From Pedobacter westerhofensis (GTDB lineage: Bacteria; Bacteroidota; Bacteroidia; Sphingobacteriales; Sphingobacteriaceae), in contig NZ_FXTN01000004.1 of NCBI RefSeq assembly GCF_900182595.1, forward strand, positions 248,001-312,000: 64,000 bases of DNA. The letters are read 5' to 3'. Made by a program: the position numbers and the translations under genes. Each line of letters begins with the position of its first letter. Position 1 is the first letter of the stretch. The notes under the pieces were generated by a model that was not told the DNA's origin, made no database searches, and was given only the letters and a program-made list of their open reading frames with translations. This document shows positions 1 through 7,506 of this stretch, one piece after another.

Positions 1-1964
1 CACTCGTGAGCGAGCCTTTTGATGATCCCGGCTGGACGTATGAAGTAAAGTGGGACGGTTACCGCGCGCTGGGCTTTGTGAACAAGGGAGACGTGGAACT
101 GCTGTCACGCAACAACAAAAGCTTCAATGAGAAATTTTACCCGATCTATGACCTCCTGAAAAAATGGAAGATCAATGCGGTGCTGGACGGGGAAATCCTG
201 GTGCTCAATGATAAGGGTGTCTCCAACTTTGGAAGCTTACAAAACTGGCGCAGCGAGGCGGACGGAGATCTGGTATATTATGTATTCGACCTCCTCTGGT
301 ATGACGGCAAAAGCCTGATGGAGCTGCCACTGTATCAGCGACAGGCCATCCTGCAGGATATACTGCCTGTAGATGACGACAGGATCAGGCTGAGCAAGAT
401 ATTTAAGGCAAGCGGGACAGGTTTCTTTGCTGCCGCCCAAAAAATGGGACTGGAGGGCATCATTGCCAAAAAGTCTGACAGTCTGTACCTTTCTGATTAC
501 CGCTCCAAAGAATGGCTCAAAGTGAAAGTGCATAAACGGCAGGAGGTGGTCATCGCCGGCTTCACGAAAAACCAGGATACTTCCAAACAGTTCAGCTCAC
601 TCCTGCTGGGCGTGTATGAAGATGGGGCACTGCAATATGTTGGCAAAGTAGGAACAGGCTTTTCAGATCAGGTGCAAAGAGAGATGATTGCCCAATTTAA
701 GCCATTGATCACCGATAAAAGCCCTTTTGATTCGCTGCCTGATATTAACAAACCATCCCGCTTCCGTCCTAACCCGCCAAAGGCAAAGGCAACATGGCTT
801 AAGCCCAGGCTGGTCTGCGAGGTGGCTTACGCCGAAATCACCACTGACGGTGTGTTTCGCCATCCCTCGTTCCAGGGCATGCGGATCGATAAGAGCGCCA
901 AAGAGGTTGTCCGCGAAACAGCAGCCCCAACGGTGGAAGTAATCGCAGAGGTAGAGGCCGGGCTTCAGGATACTGTGAAAAACGATAATCATCCTAATGA
1001 TATGGTTAAACCTGCAAAAGATAAAGGCAAAAGAACATTGCTGAACCCCAAAGACGAAACCCAGGTCAGAAAGCTGAAAGGGCATGAGCTCAAGTTTACT
1101 CACCTCAGCAAAATTTACTGGCCGGAAGACAAGGTCTCCAAACGCGATCTGTTCAATTACTATTACCAGATCGCGGAATACATGATCCCTTATATCAAAG
1201 ACCGCCCGATGTCGCTCAACCGTTTTCCCAATGGCATAAACGGCCCAAGCTTTTACCAGAAAGACGTCAAAGGCAAAGCACCCGACTGGGTAAAAACTTT
1301 TCCATATACCAATGGTGAAGGCGAACATAAAGAATATCTGGTAGGGACTGACGAGGCCAGCCTGCTCTGGATGGCTTCACTGGGCTGTATCGAGATGAAC
1401 CCCTGGTTTAGCCGCGTACAATCCGAAGACAATCCTGATTACTGCGTGATTGATCTTGATCCCGACAAAAATACCTTTGATCAGGTGATTCAGGCAGCGC
1501 TGGAAGTGAAAAAAGTACTCGACGCGCTGGATGTGCCCTGCTGCTGTAAAACCTCGGGATCAACCGGGATCCATATCTATATCCCAATGGGGGCTAAGTA
1601 CAGCTATGAGCAGTCGCAGTTGTTTGCCAGGCTGATTGTAAACCTGGTGCATGAACAGCTGCCTGATTTTACCACACTGGAAAGAACAATTGCAGACCGG
1701 CATGGAAAGATGTACCTGGACTTCCTGCAAAACCGGCCGGGGGCCACGATTGCGGGCCCTTATTCCCTACGGCCAAAACCTGGCGCAACGGTTTCAATGC
1801 CGCTGCACTGGGATGAGGTAAAGCCCGGGTTAAAGATGAGCGATTTTACAATATTTAATGCTGTAGAGCGTGTAAGGGCAGAAGGGGACCTGTTTAAAGG
1901 TGTTCTTGGAAAAGGGATTGACCTGGAGAAGACGATCACGAAGTCTAAAACAATTTTTGGTTAA
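1..1964 (+). CDS. ligD: DNA ligase D, ligase and polymerase domains (5' end cut by window)
   Basis: Seals and fills double-strand breaks in bacterial non-homologous end joining, normally with Ku. The reading frame is open to the left edge: the GTG at 6 reads as an internal Val in the usual ...TLV-EPFDDP context, so it is not a start. Visible order: ATP-dependent ligase with motif I EVKWDGYRA (nucleotidyl Lys), motif III LDGEI, motif IV EGIIAKK and motif V WLKVKV in roughly the first 300 residues. A charged linker follows (about 305-345), then an archaeo-eukaryotic primase-like polymerase with the metal-binding DLD pair in VIDLDPDKN and the SGSTGIHIY motif. The family often also has an N-terminal phosphoesterase, which would lie outside. 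Ku is not in the window. Identity is secure. Confidence 0.95.
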   Translation, partial: LVSEPFDDPGWTYEVKWDGYRALGFVNKGDVELLSRNNKSFNEKFYPIYDLLKKWKINAVLDGEILVLNDKGVSNFGSLQNWRSEADGDLVYYVFDLLWYDGKSLMELPLYQRQAILQDILPVDDDRIRLSKIFKASGTGFFAAAQKMGLEGIIAKKSDSLYLSDYRSKEWLKVKVHKRQEVVIAGFTKNQDTSKQFSSLLLGVYEDGALQYVGKVGTGFSDQVQREMIAQFKPLITDKSPFDSLPDINKPSRFRPNPPKAKATWLKPRLVCEVAYAEITTDGVFRHPSFQGMRIDKSAKEVVRETAAPTVEVIAEVEAGLQDTVKNDNHPNDMVKPAKDKGKRTLLNPKDETQVRKLKGHELKFTHLSKIYWPEDKVSKRDLFNYYYQIAEYMIPYIKDRPMSLNRFPNGINGPSFYQKDVKGKAPDWVKTFPYTNGEGEHKEYLVGTDEASLLWMASLGCIEMNPWFSRVQSEDNPDYCVIDLDPDKNTFDQVIQAALEVKKVLDALDVPCCCKTSGSTGIHIYIPMGAKYSYEQSQLFARLIVNLVHEQLPDFTTLERTIADRHGKMYLDFLQNRPGATIAGPYSLRPKPGATVSMPLHWDEVKPGLKMSDFTIFNAVERVRAEGDLFKGVLGKGIDLEKTITKSKTIFG

Positions 1965-1970
1965 TCAAAA

Positions 1971-2015
1971 ATGTCTGATCTGTATGGCTAAAAAAGCACC
2001 ATACAGATCAGACAT
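1971..2015. terminator. Perfect 17-bp hairpin between convergent genes
   Basis: ATGTCTGATCTGTATGG (1971-1987) pairs perfectly with 1999-2015 across an 11-base A-rich loop. It lies between the ligD stop and the convergent small gene at 2030, so it probably stops transcription from both sides. There is no long T-run. Confidence 0.7.
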
Positions 2016-2029
2016 CTTCAGCGGCCTGT

Positions 2030-2224
2030 CTAGTAGGTAGGCTCATCGTAAATTTTTCTTTCGGCGATGAAATCATCTTTAATGCGTTTGGCATCTTCAG
2101 CCCATTTAGGCGCATTTTCTTTCAGATCATCAACTATAGATCTTCCGTTCACATCTTTTTTGGTTACATACTTAATTACACCGTAAACTGCGGCACCAAG
2201 TATTGCTGTTTTTAATAATCCCAT
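2030..2224 (-). CDS. Small YtxH-like single-helix protein
   Basis: A 64-residue protein with a hydrophobic N-terminal stretch (LLKTAILGAAVYGVIKYV, about residues 3-20) followed by a charged, helical, Lys/Asp/Glu-rich tail. This layout resembles short YtxH-type stress or envelope proteins, but no diagnostic motif is visible. It would sit in or at the inner membrane with a soluble tail. It is transcribed alone, and its 3' end faces ligD across a perfect hairpin. Coding is supported by a clean ATG, typical composition and the hairpin just past its stop. The function is unknown. Confidence 0.6.
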   Translation of the reverse strand: MGLLKTAILGAAVYGVIKYVTKKDVNGRSIVDDLKENAPKWAEDAKRIKDDFIAERKIYDEPTY

Positions 2225-2283
2225 GATAATATCTTTTTGTGGTTTTAAAACATAACACGACAGGAGCTAAAATGTTCAGTTTA

Positions 2284-2838
2284 TTATTTTAACTTTTTTA
2301 CCACCATGTTAAAGTCGAGGCCAAACAGCGGTATTTTCTTCCATTTTCCATCTGCAAACTCATAAGATCCGCCATTCAAGACCCCGATCGCAAACCGGGC
2401 ACTGGCATCTTTAACGGTTTCTGTCCACTCAATGCTTACCAGCAGATCTTTCTTCACCTGGATGTGATATTTTTCAAGATCTACATTTACGCGGGTCTTG
2501 CCTTTGGGGATACTGCCCGTAATATCCTGTTTAACAAAGTTTTCGCCAGAAAGTATTCCGTTAAACTCGTACACATTCACCTTAAACTTAAGATCTTCAG
2601 CGGCTGAGTTTTCTACGCCAAAGTCCAGCTTCAGCAGTTCCACAGGTTTATTGCCCGCTTTCATTTTAATGCCCAGCTGATTGCCTTTAATTACAGCGTG
2701 AGTACTGTTTGACGAACCATGGCGTGGCTTGTTGCCAATCACTTTGGTTTTATCCTGAGCTTTCAGCAAAGCTCCGCTGAATAAAAAAAATAAAGTCATG
2801 CACAGCGTGATTTTCATACCTGGTTGAATTTTGATCAT
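2284..2838 (-). CDS. Secreted protein of unknown function
   Basis: A 184-residue exported protein. A signal peptide (MKITLCMTLFFLFSGALLKAQ) begins at residue 8, so the ATG at 2817 is as likely a start as the one at 2838. The mature part is predicted to be beta-rich. Its segment with DITGSIPKGKTRVNVDLEKYHI and LLVSIEWTE resembles a domain seen in Bacteroidota exported proteins, some linked to carboxypeptidase-like regulatory domains; that resemblance is from memory and uncertain. No catalytic motif is visible. It probably acts in the periplasm or on the outer surface. It is a single gene with about 210 bases of upstream non-coding DNA shared with the divergent LytTR gene. Confidence 0.55.
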   Translation of the reverse strand: MIKIQPGMKITLCMTLFFLFSGALLKAQDKTKVIGNKPRHGSSNSTHAVIKGNQLGIKMKAGNKPVELLKLDFGVENSAAEDLKFKVNVYEFNGILSGENFVKQDITGSIPKGKTRVNVDLEKYHIQVKKDLLVSIEWTETVKDASARFAIGVLNGGSYEFADGKWKKIPLFGLDFNMVVKKLK

Positions 2839-3061
2839 GTGATAAAGATAAATTTGTCTGGTAATAAAGATGACGATTAAAAACTTAAAATGGTTGCAGG
2901 GCCAGAATGATTATCTGTAATTAATTTAAGCAGCTATGATCACGAAATAACGCCGTATCATCGTTTAATAGCGAAATATCGTAAATGTAAACCCTGTGTC
3001 ATGTATATAATGTGTTGATATACAGTATTTAAAACCATTGGCATAAAACTTGTCTTTTTGC

Positions 3062-3457
3062 ATGAAAATCAGGAAAGATATGAATGCCCTCATCATTGCA
3101 CAGGAAATAAGCGAAAGCCGCAATCAGGAAACCATGCGCGGCACTGAAAACCATATTTTTATCAGGGACACAAATGTAATAAGGCGTTTAAAGCTGGATG
3201 ACATTCTTTTTGCAGAGGCCATGGGCGATTATGTGAAATTGCATACGCAGGAGAAACTGTACGCCATCCACACCAAACTTAAAACTGTGGAAGAGCGACT
3301 GCCTTCCTGCAGCTTTCTGAGGATCCACCGCTCCTATATTGTTGCGCTCAATAAGATTGATACCTTCCAGGGCGGCAGCCTTCAGATTGGCAGCAGGTTC
3401 CTTCCTGTGAGCGATACCTATAAAAAGATTCTGAATGTGCGCATGAACATACTCTGA
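3062..3457 (+). CDS. Stand-alone LytTR-family DNA-binding regulator
   Basis: A short regulator consisting mainly of a LytTR DNA-binding domain (about the last 95 residues). The typical core is visible: the IRDTNVIRRLKLDDILFAEAMGDYVKLHT strand region (positions about 35-65), then FLRIHRSYIVALNKID and a C-terminal LPVSDTYKK. It has no receiver domain, unlike classical LytR/AgrA response regulators, so it is not obviously part of a two-component pair. The start is uncertain: ATG at 3062, ATG at 3080 preceded by AGGAAAG, or TTG at 3050. The next gene downstream is a secreted DUF3347 protein on the same strand 96 bases away. It may control neighbouring envelope genes, but that is a guess. Confidence 0.8.
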   Translation: MKIRKDMNALIIAQEISESRNQETMRGTENHIFIRDTNVIRRLKLDDILFAEAMGDYVKLHTQEKLYAIHTKLKTVEERLPSCSFLRIHRSYIVALNKIDTFQGGSLQIGSRFLPVSDTYKKILNVRMNIL

Positions 3458-3553
3458 AGCGACAGACTGGAATTATATAAAAAGAGCTCAGAATTATATA
3501 ATCGCCGGAGCAGCTGAATTGTTATTTTTGTTTATCATTAAAAATAAAAGCAT

Positions 3554-4045
3554 ATGATAAAAACGATAATATTAGCTGTTGCCCTGATCGTATCGGTAGG
3601 CACAGTATCAGGTTTTGCGCAGGACAACCAGAAACAGGCATTGCTGGCATCCTACTATGATATCAAAAATGCCCTCGTCAATTCTGATGCGCCAGGCGCT
3701 GCCGGTAAAGCAGGGGAGTTCCTCAAAGAAATTTCTTCAGCAGACGCAAAAACTTTCTCAGGAGCAGAAGCCACAGCATTTAAAACGTACCAGGATAAGC
3801 TGGGCTACGATGCCCGCCATATCTCCGAAAGTAAGGATATTGCCCATCAGCGTGAACATTTTGCCAGTTTCTCCCTCAATTTCTTCAAGCTTGCCAAAGC
3901 CGTTAAGCTGTCTGCACAGCCTATTTATTATGATTACTGTCCGATGAAAAAAACCTACTGGTTATCTGCCGCAAAGGAAATCAAAAACCCTTACTACGGT
4001 AAACAAATGTTAACCTGCGGATCTGTTTCGGAAACGATTGACTAA
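3554..4045 (+). CDS. DUF3347 domain secreted protein
   Basis: A 163-residue exported protein with a signal peptide (cleavage near GFAQ-D, residue 23). It is followed by the helical DUF3347 domain and the family's C-terminal signature, DYCPMKKTYWLS then NPYYGKQMLTCG. The paired Cys, Met and His positions in this signature suggest metal handling. DUF3347 is often found with copper/silver efflux adaptors in Bacteroidota, but no copper gene is nearby here. It acts in the periplasm or attached to the envelope. Length and motif match the family well. The cistron ends in a candidate terminator. Confidence 0.85.
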   Translation: MIKTIILAVALIVSVGTVSGFAQDNQKQALLASYYDIKNALVNSDAPGAAGKAGEFLKEISSADAKTFSGAEATAFKTYQDKLGYDARHISESKDIAHQREHFASFSLNFFKLAKAVKLSAQPIYYDYCPMKKTYWLSAAKEIKNPYYGKQMLTCGSVSETID

Positions 4046-4071
4046 TCATCACCACTTAAGCTGAAAAAGAG

Positions 4072-4135
4072 CCTGCTGCCTGCCCCTGAAAATTCAGAAC
4101 ATTTTGAGGACAATCAGCGGGTTCTTTTTTTTTAT
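4072..4135 (+). terminator. Branched stem-loop followed by a T-tract
   Basis: CCTGCTG (4072-4078) can pair with CAGCGGG (4115-4121), with an inner CTGAA/TTCAG stem between them, followed by TTC and a run of nine T. This fits an intrinsic terminator of the DUF3347 cistron. Confidence 0.6.
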
Positions 4136-4176
4136 TCGTCAGGGTTGTGCAATATCGAAGATAAAATGTCATTTAC

Positions 4177-4213
4177 TGAACACCATTCATTATGTTTGCA
4201 GTGTATATATTTG
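4177..4213 (+). promoter_or_regulatory. Candidate promoter and operator half-site of the tetR-family gene
   Basis: TATATTTG (4206-4213) matches the Bacteroidota -7 consensus TAnnTTTG and lies 27 bases before the chosen ATG at 4240. An overlapping alternative, TATGTTTG, lies at 4191-4198. Just upstream, TGAACACCATTCA (4177-4189) is a TGAA/TTCA inverted repeat. Its left half (TGAACA) is identical to the left half of the palindrome at 4868. Autoregulation is an inference. Confidence 0.4.
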
Positions 4214-4239
4214 TAATACGTACAACTGCACCGATAATA

Positions 4240-4848
4240 ATGGGAATATCTGAAAGAAAAGAACGGGAAAAAATTGACAAGAAGCAACTGATCAGGTCTG
4301 CTGCCATGAAGATGTTCCTCGAAGACGGATATGCGAAGACCTCTATACGCAATATCGCAGATGCGATCGAATACAGCCCGGGCACAATTTACCTTTATTA
4401 CAAAGACAAGGATGAATTGCTGTATGAGGTACAGCGCGACGCATATGGCAAACTGCTGGAAGAGTTTAAGGCCAAAGCTAAACATAAAGACCCTGTAAAA
4501 AGGCTGATGCAGATTGGAAAAACCTACGTTGCATTCGGGCTTGCCAACCCTGAACTGTACGACCTCATGTTTATCATCCGCGCGCCCACAAACGTTGATG
4601 AGGAACTTCATAAGGACAATGGGGGCGACTCTTATTTTTATCTGCTGGACTGCCTGCAGGAATGCATCGAAAAAGACCTGCTGAAGGTGACCGACCTAAA
4701 CCTATGCGCATTGCAAACCTGGTCGGTAGCCCATGGCCTGGTTTCTCTGAACCTGCGCTGCCGCTTAAAGATGATGGTAGAAGAGAAAGATATGCCCAAA
4801 GTTTTAAATGACGCTATTGAATCTTATGTAAAACTATTGATAAAATAG
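4240..4848 (+). CDS. TetR/AcrR-family transcriptional repressor of the adjacent pump
   Basis: A TetR-family repressor with an N-terminal helix-turn-helix (about residues 14-60: LIRSAAMKMFLEDGYAKTSI and then YSPGTIYLYYKDKDELL) and a helical ligand-binding C-terminal half. The start is set at the ATG at 4240 (MGISERKERE), because the frame's upstream extension from 4192 is hydrophobic, atypical for the family and overlaps the likely promoter. It lies immediately upstream of a TolC-adaptor-RND gene set on the same strand with a 173-base gap. Two matching palindromes flank that gap, so it very probably represses the pump and itself. The inducer is unknown. Confidence 0.88.
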   Translation: MGISERKEREKIDKKQLIRSAAMKMFLEDGYAKTSIRNIADAIEYSPGTIYLYYKDKDELLYEVQRDAYGKLLEEFKAKAKHKDPVKRLMQIGKTYVAFGLANPELYDLMFIIRAPTNVDEELHKDNGGDSYFYLLDCLQECIEKDLLKVTDLNLCALQTWSVAHGLVSLNLRCRLKMMVEEKDMPKVLNDAIESYVKLLIK

Positions 4849-4867
4849 TTTTTTTTTGTAATATTAA

Positions 4868-4880
4868 TGAACAGTGTTTA
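4868..4880. promoter_or_regulatory. Candidate TetR operator O1
   Basis: TGAACAGTGTTTA is an imperfect palindrome with a single central base, 20 bases after the repressor stop. Its core AACAGTGTTTAGT (4870-4882) recurs as the exact reverse complement at 5005-5017. Confidence 0.55.
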
Positions 4881-5006
4881 GTCAATATACAGGGTGTAAA
4901 TATAATTAAACGTTCAGACATATATGATGATGCTTAGAAGACCAGAAAATAAAATAAATCATATTCAAATTAATCCATAGCGGGCAAAATTTTTTTGCTC
5001 TAACAC

Positions 5007-5019
5007 TAAACACTGTTTA
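5007..5019. promoter_or_regulatory. Candidate TetR operator O2, just before the tolC-like start
   Basis: TAAACACTGTTTA is a perfect 6+1+6 palindrome ending two bases before the start codon at 5022. It is the inverted partner of the site at 4868. Binding here would block initiation or early transcription of the pump operon. This is an inference from symmetry and placement. Confidence 0.6.
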
Positions 5020-5021
5020 TT

Positions 5022-6398
5022 ATGTATACGTCATTTATTAAGACTTCGCTCTTACTGCTCGGCATCACCTGCATCGCCCTTCCCGTTGCGGTAGCCCAGT
5101 CGGGCCCCGGACAGCTGGATAGTTATATCGCTGTAGCCTTTGCCAACAACCAAGGCTTAAAGCAGCAGCAGTTTGATCTGGACAGGTCTTTGGCTGCCCT
5201 GAAAGAAGCGCAGGCCATGTACCTGCCCACGGTGAGCGTGCTGGGCAGCTATACCAAATCTTCCGGCGGAAGAACAATCGATGTTCCGCTGGGCGACCTC
5301 CTCAACCCGGTTTATTCTGCGCTTAACCAGCTTACAGGTGCCAAGTACCCGACTTTGCAGAATGAATCCTTTCTGCTCAACCCAGACAATTTCTATGATG
5401 CCAAGGTACGTACTTCACTGCCGCTGATCAACGCAGAGATCAGGTACAACAAACTGATCAAACAGCAGCTCATCACCAGTCAGCAGGCCGCCGTTAACGT
5501 GTACAAGCGCGCCCTGGTAAAAGATATCAAAACAGCCTATTACAGGTATTACCAGGCCCTGCAGGGAATAGCAGTTTACAACAGTGCGCTGCTGCTGATC
5601 AAAGAAAATATCCGTGAAAACGAAAGCATGCTGCGCAATGGCGTGCGCAATGGTACAGCCCTGCTGCGCTCACAGACAGAGCAGCAGAAAACCAATGCGG
5701 CCCTGATCCAGGCGCAGCGCAATTCACTGAATGCACGTTCGTACTTTAACTTTCTGCTCAACCGCCCCCTGACGGATTCTGTTTCCACGGAAAGCATTGC
5801 CCGCGATGTGGTGATGATCAGTCCTGATACCACGACAGGAGTGCAGGGAAGGGAAGAGCTCAGGCAACTCGAAACCCTCAGGCAGGTATATACCCTGAAC
5901 GAGAAAATGCAAAAATCGGGCATTATCCCAAAGCTGAACACCTTTATCGATCTCGGCTCGCAGGGCTATGATTTTAATGTGAACAGTAAAACACGCTACT
6001 ATCTCTGGGGCGTAAACCTGCAGTGGGATGTGTTTACAGGGGGCCAGCGCAAATACCGTGCACAGCAGTCGCGCGCCAGCTTCAACGCCGCTACTGCGCA
6101 GCTGGACCAGACGCAGCAATCCCTGCTGCTGGAACTCGACCAGTCGTACAACAATTACCAGTCGGCCAGAGCAGCCTATAAAAGTGCTGCCTCACAGCTC
6201 AGCTTTGCCCTCAAATACTATAACGACCAGCTCAAGGCCTACCGCGCAGGGCAGTTATTATACCTCGAGCTCATTGATGCCGAAGATCAGCTTACCTCTG
6301 CGCGGCTCCAGCTGGCAGATGCCCAGGCCAACCTGCAAATCACGCTGGCCGAAATGGAACGCGGACAGGCCACTTATCCTGTAAATAACACCAACTAA
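5022..6398 (+). CDS. TolC-family outer membrane efflux protein
   Basis: The outer membrane channel of a tripartite efflux pump. It has a signal peptide of about 25 residues (ending PVAVA-Q), then two repeated long alpha-helical/beta segments rich in Gln, Ala and Asn, typical of TolC/OprM proteins. At 458 residues the length is normal. It is first in a tight set: the adaptor gene starts one base after its stop, and the permease overlaps the adaptor. An operator-like palindrome sits directly before its ATG, placing it under the upstream TetR protein. The substrate cannot be read from the sequence. Confidence 0.9.
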   Translation: MYTSFIKTSLLLLGITCIALPVAVAQSGPGQLDSYIAVAFANNQGLKQQQFDLDRSLAALKEAQAMYLPTVSVLGSYTKSSGGRTIDVPLGDLLNPVYSALNQLTGAKYPTLQNESFLLNPDNFYDAKVRTSLPLINAEIRYNKLIKQQLITSQQAAVNVYKRALVKDIKTAYYRYYQALQGIAVYNSALLLIKENIRENESMLRNGVRNGTALLRSQTEQQKTNAALIQAQRNSLNARSYFNFLLNRPLTDSVSTESIARDVVMISPDTTTGVQGREELRQLETLRQVYTLNEKMQKSGIIPKLNTFIDLGSQGYDFNVNSKTRYYLWGVNLQWDVFTGGQRKYRAQQSRASFNAATAQLDQTQQSLLLELDQSYNNYQSARAAYKSAASQLSFALKYYNDQLKAYRAGQLLYLELIDAEDQLTSARLQLADAQANLQITLAEMERGQATYPVNNTN

Positions 6399-6399
6399 C

Positions 6400-7506
6400 A
6401 TGAAATCTCCATCATTTTACTCTATACAACAAGTAATGAAACCACTTCGATACCTCATTCTACTGCTCAGCTTACCTTTGATGTATTCCTGCAGCAGTCC
6501 CGTTCAGCCTGTAAGCACAGCCTCAGACACCATTCCGGTTCAGATCATGCCCCTGCAGCAGCAGAACAGCCAGGCACCAATGTCCGTCTCCGGGCAGTTT
6601 ACCACGGATGATGAAGTGATGCTCTCCTTTAAAACAGGCGGCATCATCAGCAGCCTCAGCGTAAAGGAGGGCGACCGTGTAAAAAGGGGCCAGCTGCTCG
6701 CCACATTAAACCCTACGGATATCAATGCACAGCTGCAGCAGGCCAAACTGACGGTAGAGAAAGCACAGCGTGATTACCAGCGCACGCAAAATCTCTACAA
6801 AGACAGTGTGGCCACACTGGAACAGCTGCAGAACAGCAAAACGATGCTGCAGCAGAGCCAGCAGCAGCTGAACATGGCCAGCTTTAACCGCCAGTACTCA
6901 GAGATCCACGCCCCCAAAGACGGCTTTATTCTAAAGAAACTTGCGAACACCGGCCAGCAGGTTACCGCCGGCACAGCGATCCTCCAGACCAATGGCGCAG
7001 AATCTGGCAAATGGATGCTCAGGGTAGGCGTCAGCGATTACGAATGGGCAGGACTGCGGCTCGGCGACCGCGCAAAAATCCAGACTTCGTCCTTACCGGG
7101 ACAAACCTTTGAGGGCCGCGTAACCCGGAAGTCCGAAGGTGTGGATGCCGCTACCGGAACATTTTCTGCAGATATCAGCTTCAGCGGCAAAAAGCCTGAG
7201 GCAATTGCCGCAGGCATGTTCGGAAAAGCCGTTATCGAGCCCTCCAAAGTTACTACGGGCACCGGCAGCTGGCAGATCCCTTATGAAGCACTGCTTGATG
7301 GCGACGGCAACAGCGGTTATGTGTTTGTAACCAGCGACCGTAAAACGGCCAGGAAACTGAAGGTAACCATCGGTGGCATCGAAAAAAACACCGTCACCGT
7401 TACCCATGGTCTGGAAAATGCCGGCGCGCTGATTATTTCGGGTTCTGCATACCTGACCGACAAAAGCCCTATCTCCGTTCAATCAACTAAAACTGCTGCG
7501 CAATGA
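6400..7506 (+). CDS. RND efflux periplasmic adaptor (HlyD/AcrA family) lipoprotein
   Basis: The membrane fusion protein that bridges the inner-membrane permease and the TolC channel. A lipoprotein signal (LILLLSLPLMYSC, lipid-anchored Cys) is followed by a lipoyl/barrel-sandwich half (VKEGDRVKRGQLLATL), a Gln-rich coiled-coil hairpin (about residues 105-165), the second lipoyl half (SEIHAPKDGFILKKLANTGQQV) and a beta-barrel region. Two starts are possible: 6400, one base after the tolC stop and so translationally coupled, and 6436, directly before the signal peptide. It overlaps the permease gene by ATGA. Family assignment is firm. Confidence 0.92.
   Translation: MKSPSFYSIQQVMKPLRYLILLLSLPLMYSCSSPVQPVSTASDTIPVQIMPLQQQNSQAPMSVSGQFTTDDEVMLSFKTGGIISSLSVKEGDRVKRGQLLATLNPTDINAQLQQAKLTVEKAQRDYQRTQNLYKDSVATLEQLQNSKTMLQQSQQQLNMASFNRQYSEIHAPKDGFILKKLANTGQQVTAGTAILQTNGAESGKWMLRVGVSDYEWAGLRLGDRAKIQTSSLPGQTFEGRVTRKSEGVDAATGTFSADISFSGKKPEAIAAGMFGKAVIEPSKVTTGTGSWQIPYEALLDGDGNSGYVFVTSDRKTARKLKVTIGGIEKNTVTVTHGLENAGALIISGSAYLTDKSPISVQSTKTAAQ

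Noticed and set aside
663-1328. Minus-strand frame of 221 codons inside ligD
   Set aside because: It is an antisense shadow of the well-supported ligase gene and has no domain or promoter of its own.
6-1964. GTG at position 6 as the true ligD start
   Set aside because: The residues before and after it continue the usual ligase N-terminal sequence, so the frame is simply cut by the window edge.
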